Shown: positions 37,040 to 48,984, numbered from the stretch's first letter. The stretch is 64,000 bases of DNA from Macrotis lagotis (GCF_037893015.1 NC_133666.1:618746974-618810973); one strand, 5' to 3'. Notes: a model not told the origin generated them from the sequence alone. Numbers and translations: made by a program.

Positions 37040-37940
37040 AGACTTGTTGATTAATCTTTGTAACATCTTTCAAATTTATCCTCTTCTTTCCTCTAAAACA
37101 GTGATCCCTCAGGTAAAAATCATCATCATCTCATGCCTGTATTATTAATATAGCCTATTGGTGGGTCTGCCTGTCTCAAGTCTCTCCTCACTCCAATTCA
37201 CCCTCTATTTAATCATGAAAGTGACTTTCCTAAAGCTCAAGTCTGATCATATCACCCCTTTCCCCCCTTAATAGATTCTATTGGATCCCTATTGCCTCCA
37301 GGAAGAAATACAAAATACTCTATTTGGCTTTCAGAGTCCTTTAACACATACTTTTCAATCCAGTGACACTGGCCTCCTGACTATTCAACAAACACAACAC
37401 CCATCTTTTGGCTCTGGGCATTTTCTTCGGTTGTCTACCAGGTCTAGTCTACTCTCCTTTTGCTTCAACAACTAACTTCCCTGACTTCAAGTCCTGACCA
37501 AAATCTCAAATTCCATAGGAAGACTTCCTTTTTTTGTGATTGTTATACAATCATGTTTGCCTCTTTGTGATCCCATTGATAGTTTTCTTGGCAAAGATAC
37601 TGGAGTGGTTTGCCATTTCTTTCCCCAGCTCATTGTATAGATAAAGGAAACTAAGGCATACAGGGTTAAATGACTTGCTCAAGCCCCTTTTGACTTGATA
37701 TTCTACCTATTGCTCCACCTGGCTGACTTCAACCCTTCTTAATTCCACAGCCTTCCCTTGTTAATTATTTTCTAAATAACCTGTATGTAGTTGTACATAG
37801 CTAGTTTTGTATATATTTGTTTGTATGTTGTCTCCTCCCATTAGATTATAAGTTCCTTGAGGGCAGTGGATGTGTTTTGCCTCTTTTTGTATCTTTCTTC
37901 CTTGGTTCTTTGTAGTTAATTTGATAATACTCAGAATAAT
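37040..37940 (+). repeat. L2-like LINE with a CORE-SINE insert
   Basis: L2 body (ctgatcatatcacccctttc, tattgcctccaggaagaaat) resuming at about 37740-37940 (agttccttgagggcagtgga). A reverse CORE-SINE (tggagtggtttgccatttct) sits at about 37540-37735. Confidence 0.6.
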
Positions 37941-37959
37941 TTAGTTATTAACAGTTATT

Positions 37960-38870
37960 CTTCAAACAATATTGTTGTTACTGTATTAAATGTTCTCTTG
38001 GTTCTGATTTTTTCATTCTTCATTATTTCATGCAAGTTTTTTCATGTTTTTCTAAAATCAACCTGCTTACCATTTCTTACAACACAGTATTAGTCTATCA
38101 CAGTCAGACACCTCAACTTATTTAGCCTATGTCAATTTCTGGTTCTGTGCCACAACAAAGAGAGCTACTAAATATTTTAGAGAGCTAAATATTTTAGAAA
38201 ATATGGTTCTTTTCCTTTTAACTTGACTACCTTGGTCCCCCCTAAATAGTGGTATTGCTTGGTCAAAGGGTATATACCATAACTCTTTGGGTATAATTCC
38301 AGATTGCTCTCCAAAAAGGTTGAATCAATTCAGTCACATCAATGGTAAATTAGTGTCCCAATTTTTCTACATCCTCTCCAACATCTGTCATTTCCCCCTA
38401 CTATCATTTTAGTCAATTTGAAAGGAATGAGAAGATAGCTCAAGGGTGTTCTAATTTATATACTCTTTTTTTTTTTTTTAAGGTTTTTGCAAGGCAAATG
38501 GAGTTAAGTGGCTTTCCCAAGGCCACACAGCTAGGTAATTTATTAAGTGTCTGAGACCAGATTTGAACCCAGGTACTCCTGACTCCAAGGCTGGTGGTTT
38601 ATCTACTATGCCACCTAGCCGCCCCTAATTTATATATTCTAATAAAAAATGAACATTTTTTGCAAATGACTATTGCTACTTTGATTTCTTTATTTAAAAA
38701 TTGCTTGTTTATTTCCTTTCACCACTCACCATTTGGGGAATGACTCATCTAATAAATTTGAAAGTTCTCTATATAGTTGAGATATGAGACAGTTACCCAG
38801 GAAATTTTGTATAAATCCCTCTCCCTATTTTCTTCATCTTGGCTATATTGACAAAAAAAAAAATTTAATT
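37960..38870 (-). mobile_element. Old L1 3' region, minus strand
   Basis: Reverse L1 ORF2 C-terminal/3' sequence (ggtattgcttggtcaaaggg, ttgctctccaaaaaggttga), split by the SINE at 38467-38627. Confidence 0.75.
38467..38627 (-). mobile_element. tRNA-headed marsupial SINE, reverse
   Basis: Full copy with long T stretch. Near-perfect duplication ctaatttatata on both sides. Confidence 0.9.
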
Positions 38871-39000
38871 TAGGAACTTATTACCTCTCACCCAGTCAGA
38901 CTCCTAACTGGTATAGAGACTGCTAAAATTTTCTCTTTTCCAGTCTGGTTCCCACATAATTGCCAAAAGAAATTTCCTTTGGCATAGGTTTAACTATGTC

Positions 39001-39047
39001 CTGACTCCAGGGCCAGTACTCTATCCACTTCGTCACCTAACCGCCCC
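39001..39047 (-). mobile_element. 47-bp tailless SINE head with perfect target duplication
   Basis: Only the first 47 nt of a tRNA-headed SINE (reverse strand, ggggcggttaggtgacgaag onward) are present, with no body and no A tail. A perfect 16-bp duplication taggtttaactatgtc flanks it at 38985-39000 and 39048-39063. The insert is therefore a complete retroposition event of a 3'-truncated RNA. Confidence 0.88.
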
Positions 39048-39059
39048 TAGGTTTAACTA

Positions 39060-39540
39060 TGTCACATCCAGTCCAAAAATAACTCCCTATTGCCTCTAGG
39101 ATAAAATAAACTCTATAGTTTGACATCTTAGACCCTCCACAATCTAATTACTTTTCAAACTTGCCTCAAGCAATTGACATTAAGGGTCTGGTATGTTCCA
39201 AGTATGATGTTAAAAGCTAGAAAATAAAGGTTAAAAGTTCTTCACTGAAGGAAATCATAATGTGACAATATAGAAATGACTATGAATTTGAATGATATAT
39301 ACAGTATAAGTGGAAGGTAACCTTTGATGGAAAGTACTGGGGCAAGGGAAGGGAGATTGAGAGAGGGTGAAATAAGGAAAGGTCTTTGACAGATGGTGGA
39401 ACTTTAGCTTAGTGTTGAAGAAGACCAGGGAAGCCAGGAGGCAGAAGTAAAGAGGGAGAACAATCCAGAATGTGGAAACAGATAGTAAAAACGAACAAAA
39501 TTGAGTGGTGGAATGTAGTGTTTAAGGAATAGCAAACATG
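39060..39540 (+). repeat. L2-like piece followed by the long dispersed repeat
   Basis: 39064-39170 resembles L2 (aactccctattgcctctagg). 39170-39540 is a copy of the unnamed long repeat (gaccagggaagccaggaggc, gggagaacaatccagaatgt). Confidence 0.45.
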
Positions 39541-40440
39541 CCCAGTACCCTAACTCATATTATCTCACTTTAACCCATTTCAGACCCTCTGCATATCTGC
39601 TGAACTGAATTATTGACTCTTAGAATTCACCTTTCTATCTCTTAACTCCCTTTATTCTTACAAGCTCCATCCCACCATTCTCTCCCTATGTCTTCAAAGC
39701 AGTTCTATTTAATTCTACTTTGATAGGATCTGTATTTTCCTTTAGGTTCAGCTCAGGGTCATAAAGCCCAAAATGACTGAAATGACTGAGTAACAGAAAA
39801 GCAAGGATTTATCATTCCATCTGGTCTGTAAAAAAACAAAGGAAAGATTTTTCTCTGTTGAATTGTTTGTACACAATAGTAAACCTTAACACAGGCTGGT
39901 CTAAGTGAAGTATCCCTCCCCCATACCTTGAAAGAAAGTTAAGTGAGTCTTTTATGACCTATTCTTCATGAACCCCTGATAACTCTTGGTGCATATTGCT
40001 TCCTTTTCTGATTTTCACTAATCATCTCTTTCATGGGATGGTCTCGGAATTTTCCAGATGGCAAGTAAGAGAACCAGGACTCAAAACTAGTCTTCTAACT
40101 CTTCCCAACTCCAAGTGTTAACTCCTAATGATACCATGATATCATGAACTGATCCTTGTTTTAGTGTTATTAAAAATTGTGCCACTGTTGTGTATATAAA
40201 ATGCTGGAACATTCTGAAATCTAAGATGTGAGAGAGGCAAGGAAAAAACGACGAGAGCAAAACAGAGTTCCTTTGGTTGGACTGGCAAAGATGTGAAATA
40301 TTCACTAGACTCAGGAAGGTCTTATTCTACAGAAGGCTTGACATCCCCTTGACCCTCTTTTAATCCATAAGACTGAATACCTGTACTTAGCACTGTATTT
40401 GATCTATAGTAGGCATTTAATAAATGTTTGTTGACTGACT
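39540..40440 (+). repeat. L2-like debris
   Basis: Ends in an L2 3' signature (gtaggcatttaataaatgtt). The remainder is low-complexity unique-looking DNA. Confidence 0.35.
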
Positions 40441-42500
40441 CACTGATTCTTATTGCAAGAAAATCTTTGAAATGGAAAAACTCACATTATCTCAAAATCA
40501 GAAGGACCTCTGAGACTGGCTAACCCAAAAAGTCATTCAGGCTCCAGAGACAAACATATTTTCTCATATTGTAAAGGAGCTCCTACCTGGCAATAAATCT
40601 CAGGTCCCTCAACTTTGACATTTTATGATTGTGTTACATTCTTCAGCTCTCTCTCCCTTTTCTTTCTACACCTTCATCAAACACAGGAGCCCTCATGCTT
40701 TTTTTCCCTCTGCTCCCAGTGTTCTCACTTTCCATTTTCCTATGGTGAACTCATGTTGAAAGTCCAGCTCAAATAACATCTCCTCAATACTCTGATCTGG
40801 GTAGTGACCTTCCCAGGGCTTCACACCTTACCTGGTCCTTTATTTTGTCCTTCTCATGTCACCCTGGATACTACAGCAACCTGGACTTCTCTCTTCCCCA
40901 CCCCAGTTCCAGGAGAGAATGTCTGCATCTCCCCCAGAATCTGACTTAGTGCTTCACATCAGTGATTTGATATTATTAAAGCTGTATTTGAAGGGCAGAA
41001 GGGAGTTCAGTTTGACTATGGTCTGTGGAAGAAGCAAAATGAAATAATAGTAGAAAGAAATTCTACTTTGATTCAATTGCTGACAAGGCTGGAAAGTTCC
41101 TATTCAGCTACATGTGGTAATATCCATACTATTTGCAGGAATTCCCTCATCTTTATTTCTTGGAGTAAAGGTTCCCTAGGACAAGCTTTATATGCAGCAG
41201 GTGCTCAAGAAATAAATCAGGAGGGAAAGATTCTCCCTCCTTGCTCCCCCCACACACACATTTGGCTAAATATAGAACTGAGGGCCAGGAGGGAGGGAGG
41301 AGAAATAAGAGGAAGGGGAGGGATTTTGACTGCTGGCCAGTTGACTCCTTGATCTTCCCTGGTCCCTGGGCTAACATTGACAGTCAGGCAGGGTCAGATT
41401 GGACTGAAGACTGAAAACATTACTTCTCACATTACTTCTGATTTTCTCCTTTCCTGAAAATAGGGTAAGAAAAAAGCATGATTTGGGAGAAAAGTAGTTT
41501 CCTTTTTGGATAAGTTAGAGAACAGCTCCCAGAATGTCTCTTTGATATAAACTTAAGCCCTTAGGGAGCTATATCAGCCCTACTCCATAGGCATAAACCA
41601 GTGGTCTGATAGGACACAGCTAGCCAAGGTAAGTTGCCCCAGGGAGCAAAAATGGGAGCAGAGGGATCTGGTAGGAGAGAATTTATGAAAAAACCTGGGA
41701 ATAAATTTGTTGGGTGCCTGTAACCTGCACAACCCCGCTGGAGTATTAAAAACTGAGCCAGAATCCAAGGACTGACTTCTTTTCCCCACTCCCTCTGCTT
41801 CCTCTTCTTAGGTGTGCCAAGGGATCTAAAAAAGCTGGTTTACTAGGCTGGTGGAATTCCCTAATACAGATCATTCTGAAAGAAGACAGGCAGGGTCACT
41901 CTGACCTAGGACTTTGGAGAACTGTTTCCCAAGACTACACCATGCCCTTTTCCTTCTCCAACCCTGTTACCTGTGCTAGTAGGGTTTGGACTTTCCCCAA
42001 ACAGAAAGAAGATGGTGGGTTTAGCCTTGGCTTCCTCCAAACTTGTATCTTGGGGGCAGCCAGTATCCCAAGGTTGCACCTCCTGGGCATTGAGATCCAA
42101 GAAGGCCATGCTGCCTGAACCAGTTCTAGTTCTTTAAAAGCAATCCCCATTCCCTCCTAGAGTTCCTTAAGTAATTTAGATCCCTAATTTCTAGACTTGA
42201 TGAGTTTTTATGAATAACAAAAGCTGGCTAAACAAATTCCACTCTGAGTTCTCTCACACCCACTATGACCAGGGGCTCAAGAGACACTGGGTGGGGGGGC
42301 CTTCCCAAAGCCCATCAGGGGTGTCCTAGGGCCTCTCAGGGTCTACCATAACAAATTTATCTATATAATAAATTGGGAAAAAATAGAGAGAAGGTACTGG
42401 GGGGTGGAGATTAGAGAAAATCTATCTGGAAAAGTAGAGTTTTAGCTGGGAAGTGAAACCATATCTGCAAGATATAAATGTTAGCATCAACTGACTTCAT
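40440..42500. other. Expected place of the gasdermin start exon; none found
   Basis: I searched by eye on the plus strand for the N-terminal gasdermin exon (tryptophan-rich block before the MDGQ exon) and saw no match. Short open frames here (40856-41047, 41068-41352) have no family similarity. Confidence 0.4.
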
Positions 42501-42509
42501 CTTATCTGT

Positions 42510-42860
42510 AGATGTCTGGAATCATTCAATTCCTGGGACTAAAGAGATAATATAGTTTTGGTTTGAATTTTATGTTAATTTCCCTAAATTAGTTTGCTTT
42601 GTTTGAATTCTATGCCCCTTTCCCTAGGGTAGTTTTCGTGTTTAGATTGTAAGACCACATTCCTCATTAACAAGGGTGGGTCAGTTGTGGGGGGGGGGGG
42701 GTGAGTTAGGATAAATGTGATTTTTTGGGCCTTTTGCTTTTGCCTCAATCTCTCTAATTGATTGTGGCCAGTTTCTCTAGAAATGAATAAAGCCTTCTCT
42801 TCATACCTTGAGAGATCTCCGAAATTTATTTAAGTGGCATTTGTCCCACACAGTCAGAAT
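42510..42860 (+). mobile_element. Possible solo LTR (3' part)
   Basis: Features of an LTR end: a polyadenylation signal (aataaa, about 42787), a following short R-like segment (gccttctcttcataccttga) and an end in ttgtcccacaca. The left edge is unclear and no internal viral genes are present. A G run lies at about 42690. Confidence 0.3.
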
Positions 42861-42959
42861 ACAAAACTTTACTAGCACTGACTACATGGGCCCATAGGGT
42901 CCTGTACCAGTGATGTCCAAAGCATTCTGTAAAGTCACTGTCGATAGAGGTTTTAGTGA

Positions 42960-43125
42960 ATTGGAAGGCACTGTGGAGCCATTGAACTAACCAGGCACTT
43001 GGGTTTGAATCCTAGTTCTTCCACATACTAAATGTGTGACTGAGGAGAAAACACTTATCTGCTCTAAGGTTTTGTTTTTTCATCTGTAAAAATGGGAATT
43101 ATATTTTTACTCCCCATTTCACATA
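42960..43125 (+). repeat. MIR-like SINE
   Basis: Reads cttgggtttgaatcctagtt, gtgtgactgaggagaaaac and ttttcatctgtaaaaatggg. Confidence 0.7.
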
Positions 43126-43149
43126 CTGGTTGTGCAGAAAGCATTTTGA

Positions 43150-43415
43150 TTTAATATTTTATTTTATTTTTACATGATATGATAGTTGTTCAACATTCTT
43201 TCATTTGCATATTATAAATTACACATTTTTTGCTCCCATCCCTACCATCTCCCCTTGGTGGCGAACAGTCTGGTAAAAGTTGTACTTGTACATTTGTGTT
43301 TAACATATTTACATGTTAGTCATTTTGTGTGAGAGAAATTAGGATTAAGGGAAAAGAAAGAAAACCATGAGATGGGAAGGAAAAGCATAAGAAGAGTTTT
43401 TAAAAAGTGAACATT
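43150..43415 (-). mobile_element. Old L1 3' UTR, minus strand, left of HAL1
   Basis: Same repeat as 53262-53490 (gaattaggattaagggaa-type text). It is split by the HAL1 element and resumes at 46571 with caaattctatg, ending near 46680. Confidence 0.65.
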
Positions 43416-46400
43416 TGGGGGCAGAGCCAAGATGGCAACAAGAAAGGAACTTCTCTTAGACTCTCATAAAACTTTGAAACTAAGGACTCTCACTAAACTT
43501 TCAAGAGACAGAACCCACAGAGGGACCCAATTAGGCAGTTCTCCTACTCAAGGTAACCTGGAAAAGAGTGAAAAGGCTCTGCTCCCCAGGGTTGGAAGGG
43601 TGGCCCACCAGAGCGAAAAAACTTCAGCCTTCCAGAGGCAGCCCCAGGGCTCTGGGAGCCAGGGTGCTCACAGCAGCAGGGGAGTCTCCTGAGCTACACC
43701 CCGGGGAGCAGCAGGCACAAATTGGGGGAACAGCGGGGGGACATCTGCCAGAGTGAGCACTTGAAGCCCAGACCTCAGGGCACACAGCAGTCTTTTGGCA
43801 GCCCAGATCCAGGAACAGAAGCAGGCAGAGCTGGTAAGCGGGAGCCCCCAGGGCATGCGCCCATTGAACCTAGGGAGGGGAGTGAAGAGAGAGAGAGAGA
43901 CTGCCAAGCTCTGTCCTCTGCCCCTGGAACAGGACTCTGGGGCTCTGACCATATTCAGATTGTGATCACAGTCTAGGCCCCCCCATAGAACAGCAGGGCC
44001 ACCCTCAGCCTTGTGGTGGTGGTGGGAGGTGCATATGGTCATTCACAGACCAGGAGGGAGGACAGAGCCTCATACACTGAGACCCTTGTGGGAGTGTCCC
44101 AAAAGCTCAGGAAGCACCCCCAAAACAGGCTTAGGCTGGGAAAATGAGCAAGCAGAGAAATAAGAGGAACACCATTGAGAAATATTTTGCATATGAGCAC
44201 AAGAAGGATCAAAATACTCAGTCTGAAGATGAGGAAGCACAAGCTCCTGCATCTAAAGAATCCAAGAAAAACAAAAATTGGGCTCAGGCTATGACAGACC
44301 TCAAAAAAGACTTTGAAAATCAAATGAGGGAGTTAGAAGAAAAACTGGGAAAAGAAAGGAGAGACATGCAGGAAAAACATGAAAATGAAGTCAGCAGCCT
44401 AGTCAAAGAAATCCAAAAAAATGCTGAAGAAAGTAGCATGCTAAAACCCAGCTTAGGTCAAATGGACAAAACAATTCAAAAAGTTATTGAGGAGAAGAAT
44501 GTTTTAAAAAGCAAAATTGGCCAGACAGAGAATAGAACTCAGGGAGATTGATGAATTTATGAGAAACCAGGATTCATTACTTCAAAACCAAAAGAATGAA
44601 AAATTAAAAGAAAATGTGAAACATCTCATTGAAAAAAAAACAACTGATATGGAAAACAGACTTAGTAAAGATAATTTAAAAATTATTGGAATACCTTAAA
44701 GTCATGATCAGGAAAAGAACCTTGACATCATTTTCAAAGAATTACTACAGGAAAATTGCCCTGATATTCTAGAAGCAGAGGGCAAAATAGAAATGGAGAG
44801 AATCCACCAATTCCCCTGAGAAAGAGATCCCAAAAAACCAACCCCTAAGAATATTATAGCCAAGTTCCAGAACTCCCAAGTCAAAGAGAAAATATTACAA
44901 GCAGCCAGAAGGACACAGTTCAAATATCATGGAGCTGCAGTCAGGATCACACAGGACTTAGCAGCAACTACATTGGAAGCTCATAGGGCTTGGAATATAA
45001 TATACCGGAAGGCAAAAGAGCTTAGAATGCAACTGAGAATCAACTACCCAGTAAAACTGAATGTCCTCTTCCAGGGAAAAAGATGGACTTTCCAATGAAC
45101 CAGGGGAATTTCAAATGTTCCTGTTAGAATGGCCAGAGCTGAACAGAAGGTTTGATCTTCAGATACAGGACTCAGGTGAAGCATAGAGATTGGAGGAGAG
45201 GGGGAAAATATGAGGGACTTGAAGATGAACTGCATGTATTCCTATATAGAAAAATGATACTGATAATACTCATATGAACCTTCTCAGCAGGTAGAAGGAG
45301 CTTTTATACTTGAAGCACAGGAGAAAGCTGAATTTGAAGATAAAACATGGTGTAAAAATGGAGTCAATAGAAAAAAAGGGAAATGTAATGGGAGAATGAA
45401 AAAGGAGAGGGGGAATAGGCCAAGATATCTCATATAATAAGTTTTTTCTTTATTACAATGAGCTATTGCAATGATATTGAAGGGGGGAAGGCAAGGGGGA
45501 ATGAGGGAATCTTTGCTCTCATCAGAGGTGGCTAGGAGAGGAAACAGCATATATACTCAATGGGGTATAGGCATCTGGAGTAAGAAGGAAAGGGGGGGAC
45601 GGGGGGAAGGGGGGATGTGAGTGATGGAGGAGAGGATGGACCATGGGGGGAGGGTGGTCAGGTATAACACATTTTCCTTTTTATTTCTTTCAAGGGGCTG
45701 GGATTGGATAGCCTGTCTGGGACCATGGGGCCAGGTGGATCCTGGACCTAAGGGGTGGTAGGGGGGCACAGGGCCTCTTGGCCCCAGAGCTGGGGATCTG
45801 TCTGCTGCACCACTCAGATACCCTACAGTAGAGTCAGAGTGAAAGGAGAGAGAAAATATAGTACATGGTAGTGGAGAAATATGAAAGAAAGGAGTTGCGA
45901 TCAGCAATGGCAAAGGTGGAAAAATATGGAAGTAACTTTTTTGATAGACTTATCATAAAGAATGTGATCCACCCCCGACAGAGTTGTTGGTGTTGGAACA
46001 AAGACTGAAGCATATTTCTTCTTATTATTATTTTGGGGGGGGTGTAGGGCAAATGGGGCTGGCTGACCTGCCTGGAGCTGCATAGCAGGGTGATCTTTGG
46101 GTGTCTGAGGCCAGATTTGGACCCAGGTGCTCCTGGCTCAAGGGCCAATGCTCTGCCTGCCACCCAGCTACCCCTACTATTATTACTATTTTATTTTATT
46201 TTGGGTCTTTTTTTCTTTTTTTTTTCTTTTTTCTTTTTTGTTTTTGCAGGGTAGTGGGGTTGGGGTGGCTTACATGTCACATGGCAAGGTGATTGTTGGG
46301 TGTACGGGGCCAGATATGGGCTCGGGTGCTCCTGGCTGCAGGGCTGGGGCTCCATCCATTGTGCCACCTGGCCATACCTACAATTATTACTATTATTTTT

Positions 46401-46556
46401 AAAATTTTTTTCTCTCCCCTTTACTTTATCGCTCAAGTGAGTCTATATTTTGTGGGGGGAGGGGGTATTCTGTTTACTCTTAAACAAGAATATTTTATTA
46501 ATGTATAAAAACATTATTTGTACAAAAAGAGAATAAATAAATATTAAAAAATTTTA
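43416..46556 (+). mobile_element. Full-length HAL1 (ORF1-only L1-type element)
   Basis: Starts gggggcagagccaagatgg (5' UTR). ORF1 begins at 44144 (MSKQRNKRNTIEKYF), and a long coiled coil (LKKDFENQMRELEEKLGKE) runs to 44551. A frameshift continues it at 44517-44699 (NRLSKDNLKIIGIP), then a degenerate RRM/C-terminal part (KNIIAKFQNSQVKEKILQAA at about 44849). A long 3' UTR and A-rich end follow. There is no ORF2 at all. Target duplication aaaaagtgaa lies at 43402 and 46557. Frameshifts make it inactive. Confidence 0.82.
45675..46377 (-). repeat. Three diverged SINE-like segments in the HAL1 3' UTR
   Basis: Segments at about 45675-45830, 46034-46175 and 46243-46377 each resemble a reverse tRNA-headed SINE (caggtgctcctggctcaagg; tccattgtgccacctggcc), with altered wording and ATT-repeat spacers. 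All are in the same orientation. Confidence 0.6.
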
Positions 46557-46813
46557 AAAAAGTGAATATTCAAATTCTATGTTTTTTTTTCCCCTTCTGG
46601 ATGTGAATGACATTGTCTATAAACAGGTCTCCCAGAGTTTATCGTAGATTGCAGAAAACACTTTGTAATCATAAAATGCCATAGAATTATGAGTTATTAT
46701 AACTGGGGAAGTAAAGTTGGAGTCTCAGATGCCTTTACCTTGTCCCACATAGATCCCTGCTGCACAACCAAATTTAATTTTCAGTTTAGCTAAGGACTGA
46801 CCTCTCTCCTCAG

Positions 46814-47000
46814 AAGTGACCCCGCCTGGATCAATCTGCTTTATTCATGTGATGGATGGGCAGGTGCCTGGTAGAGTGGAGGTGACTGCCTCAGAGCAGA
46901 TAAAGATTTCAGGAGAGACTTCAGTGTCAAACAGAACTGATCTTGAGGTCAAGGCTGTCTCCATGTCCCCTATCACCTGGGACTGCTTGCAAAAGACAAG
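46814..47000 (+). pseudogene. GSDMD: Gasdermin (GSDMD-like) exon, N-terminal domain part
   Basis: Exon-like block between a ctctcctcag acceptor and an ACAAG|GTGAGAG donor. It reads VTPPGSICFIHVMDGQVPG then RVEVTASEQIKISGE, ending MSPITWDCLQKTR. The MDGQ motif, the VEV...KISGE strand and the P-x-TW-x-x-L end line up with GSDMD FYDAMDGQIQG...AKIAGG...DPNTWQTLLHER. In the family this part of the pore-forming N-terminal domain forms beta strands. This exon itself is open. The split codon at its end (AG|G) fits the next exon exactly. It is called a pseudogene because of lesions in later exons. The position, plus strand and head-to-head with ZC3H3, is where human GSDMD lies. A related gasdermin (for example GSDMC-like) is less likely on synteny. 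Confidence 0.82.
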
Positions 47001-47269
47001 GTGAGAGGAATAGACAAGACAAGGGCTGAGAGAACTAATAACTTCTCTTTGGGGCATGGAGAAAAGTGGAGAAGGGAGTAGGAGCATGGGAAAGTGTACT
47101 GGGGCAACCAAAGAGAACTATAGAATCAGAATTTTCCTTTTGTAGGGCTTGAATTTACTTCATAATAACATCCACAAATATCCTGCATCTTCTGATGCAT
47201 GGATAAGACGCTGTCCCTAACCCCATGGATCTCATAGCCTAGTGGGAAATGAGAACAATATATTATTTG

Positions 47270-47462
47270 TTTGTTTGTTTATTTGTTTATTTATTTATTT
47301 AGGTTTTTGCAAGGCAAACGGGGTTAAGTGGCTTGCCCAATGCCACACAGCTAGGTAATTACTAAGTGTCTGAGACCGGATTTGAACCCAGGTACTCCTG
47401 ACTTCAGGGCCGGTGCTTTATCCACTATGCCACCTAGCTGCCCCTACTACGCCACCTAGCCT
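47270..47462 (-). mobile_element. tRNA-headed SINE, reverse, with duplicated head
   Basis: Reverse copy after a TTTG/TTTA-rich tail. A second 22-bp head end (tactacgccacctagcctcc) follows the first. Target duplication agaacaatatatt lies before and after (about 47251 and 47467). Confidence 0.85.
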
Positions 47463-47496
47463 CCCCAAGAACAATATATTTAAAAATAATTTACAA

Positions 47497-47643
47497 GGGG
47501 GTGGCTAGGTGGTACAGTGGATAGAGCACCGGCCCTGGAGTCAGGAGTACCTGGGTTCAAATCCGGTCTCAGACACTTAGTAATTACCTAGCTGTGTGGC
47601 GTTGGGCAAGCCACTTAACCCCGTTTGCCTTGCAAAAAAAAAA
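47497..47643 (+). mobile_element. tRNA-headed SINE, forward
   Basis: Well preserved copy facing the reverse SINE at 47270-47462, 34 bp apart, so the pair forms a large inverted repeat. Confidence 0.9.
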
Positions 47644-47879
47644 CACTTTAAAAAAAAGGGAACAACTTGAGCAAAAAAGACATGTTTAAGGGACAGTGGT
47701 TTGAAAAAAAAAATTGATATTTTTTATGCCACCTCCAAAACTAAACCTCTCTCCCCAGGTAGCAATCCATTCTTTGTGACAAAGAATACAAAATAAAGGG
47801 AGAAAATTGCATAGCCGTAGTCTCCCTCCTCTTCAAGAAAAGAAGGTTCATTTCTTTTCCTTTTCTTCCTCAAGCTCTG

Positions 47880-48390
47880 ACAATATAATTATTTGATATA
47901 GTTTTAAATTTTACCATTTACACCATTGTAGCCATTGTGTATATTCTTTTCTGCTCATGCTTATTTATTGTTCATCAATTCATATAAATCTCATGTTTCT
48001 CAGAATTTTTCAGATTCTTTATTTCTTATACTCATATATTCAGGTGCCATAATTTGTTTAGGCATCTTCTTTGTTGCCAGTTCTTGATCACAATAAAAAG
48101 TGCTAGAATGAATATGACCTTGTGTCTTTAACCTCCTTGGACACACATGCCTAGCAAAGGAACCTCCAGGTCAAAGAAGTAAATGTTTTACCTTTTTTTT
48201 TAAGGCAGTGCAGTTAAATGACTTGCCCAAGGTCACACAGCTAGGCAATTATTAAGTGTCTGAGGTTGGATATGAACTCAGATTCCCCTGATTCCAGGGT
48301 CGGTACTGTATCTACTGTGCTACCTAGCTGCCCCAGGTTAACATTTTAGCATCATTCCAAAGTGTTTTCCAGAAAGACCGAACCAATTTG
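47880..48390 (-). mobile_element. Old L1 3' region, minus strand, with a SINE
   Basis: Reverse L1 text (attcaggtgccataatttgt, tagcaaaggaacctccagg), interrupted at 48196-48334 by a reverse SINE. Confidence 0.65.
48196..48334 (-). mobile_element. tRNA-headed marsupial SINE, reverse
   Basis: Contains gacttgcccaaggtcacaca and ends ctacctagctgcccc. Confidence 0.85.
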
Positions 48391-48394
48391 TGTC

Positions 48395-48590
48395 TGTTCT
48401 TGGCAAAGAAATGGAAATGGTTTTGCCATTTCCTTCTCCAGTTCATTTTACAGATGAGAAAATTGAGTCAATCAGGTTCAATGGTTTGCTCAGGGTCACA
48501 CAGCTAGTAAGTGTCAGAGGTCAGATTGAATTTTAGGTCTTCCTCCATCCAAGCCTGGCATTCTGTAATTGCACCACCTAAAAAATGATG
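48395..48590 (-). mobile_element. CORE-SINE, reverse
   Basis: Reads tggttttgccatttccttct, cacacagctagtaagtgtca and gcaccacctaa. Confidence 0.65.
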
Positions 48591-48984
48591 TCTACAGCCA
48601 TCTAAATGGAAAGAACCACTACAAAATAATTGCAACTGAATGCTGAAAAATTATAAAAAATAAACTTGCCTTCAAAGAAGAGATGTCAGGAGGAACTCTC
48701 CCCTGTTACATTGGGAGGTAAGGAAGCTGAGATGTGAAATACTGCATAAAAGGTCATATTTTCTTATTGATGTTGATTTTTTTAAGATCTTTTTTCTTCT
48801 CCCCCCCCTTTAAAAAATTTGTTATAAGGAATGATTTTCTGGAGGGAGGAGGATAAAGGATAAAGGGAGGAAATCTAAGTGATGTAAAAGCAAAAGATAA
48901 CAGTGAAAAAAATAAACCTTCTCTGAATACTTTCTCTCACTTGCACCTGTTACATTGTTTCTCATATTCTTATTCATATGTATG

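Noticed and set aside
41906-42150. Two minus-strand frames of about 70 codons upstream of the gasdermin
   Set aside because: No splice context or family similarity; the composition is consistent with chance.
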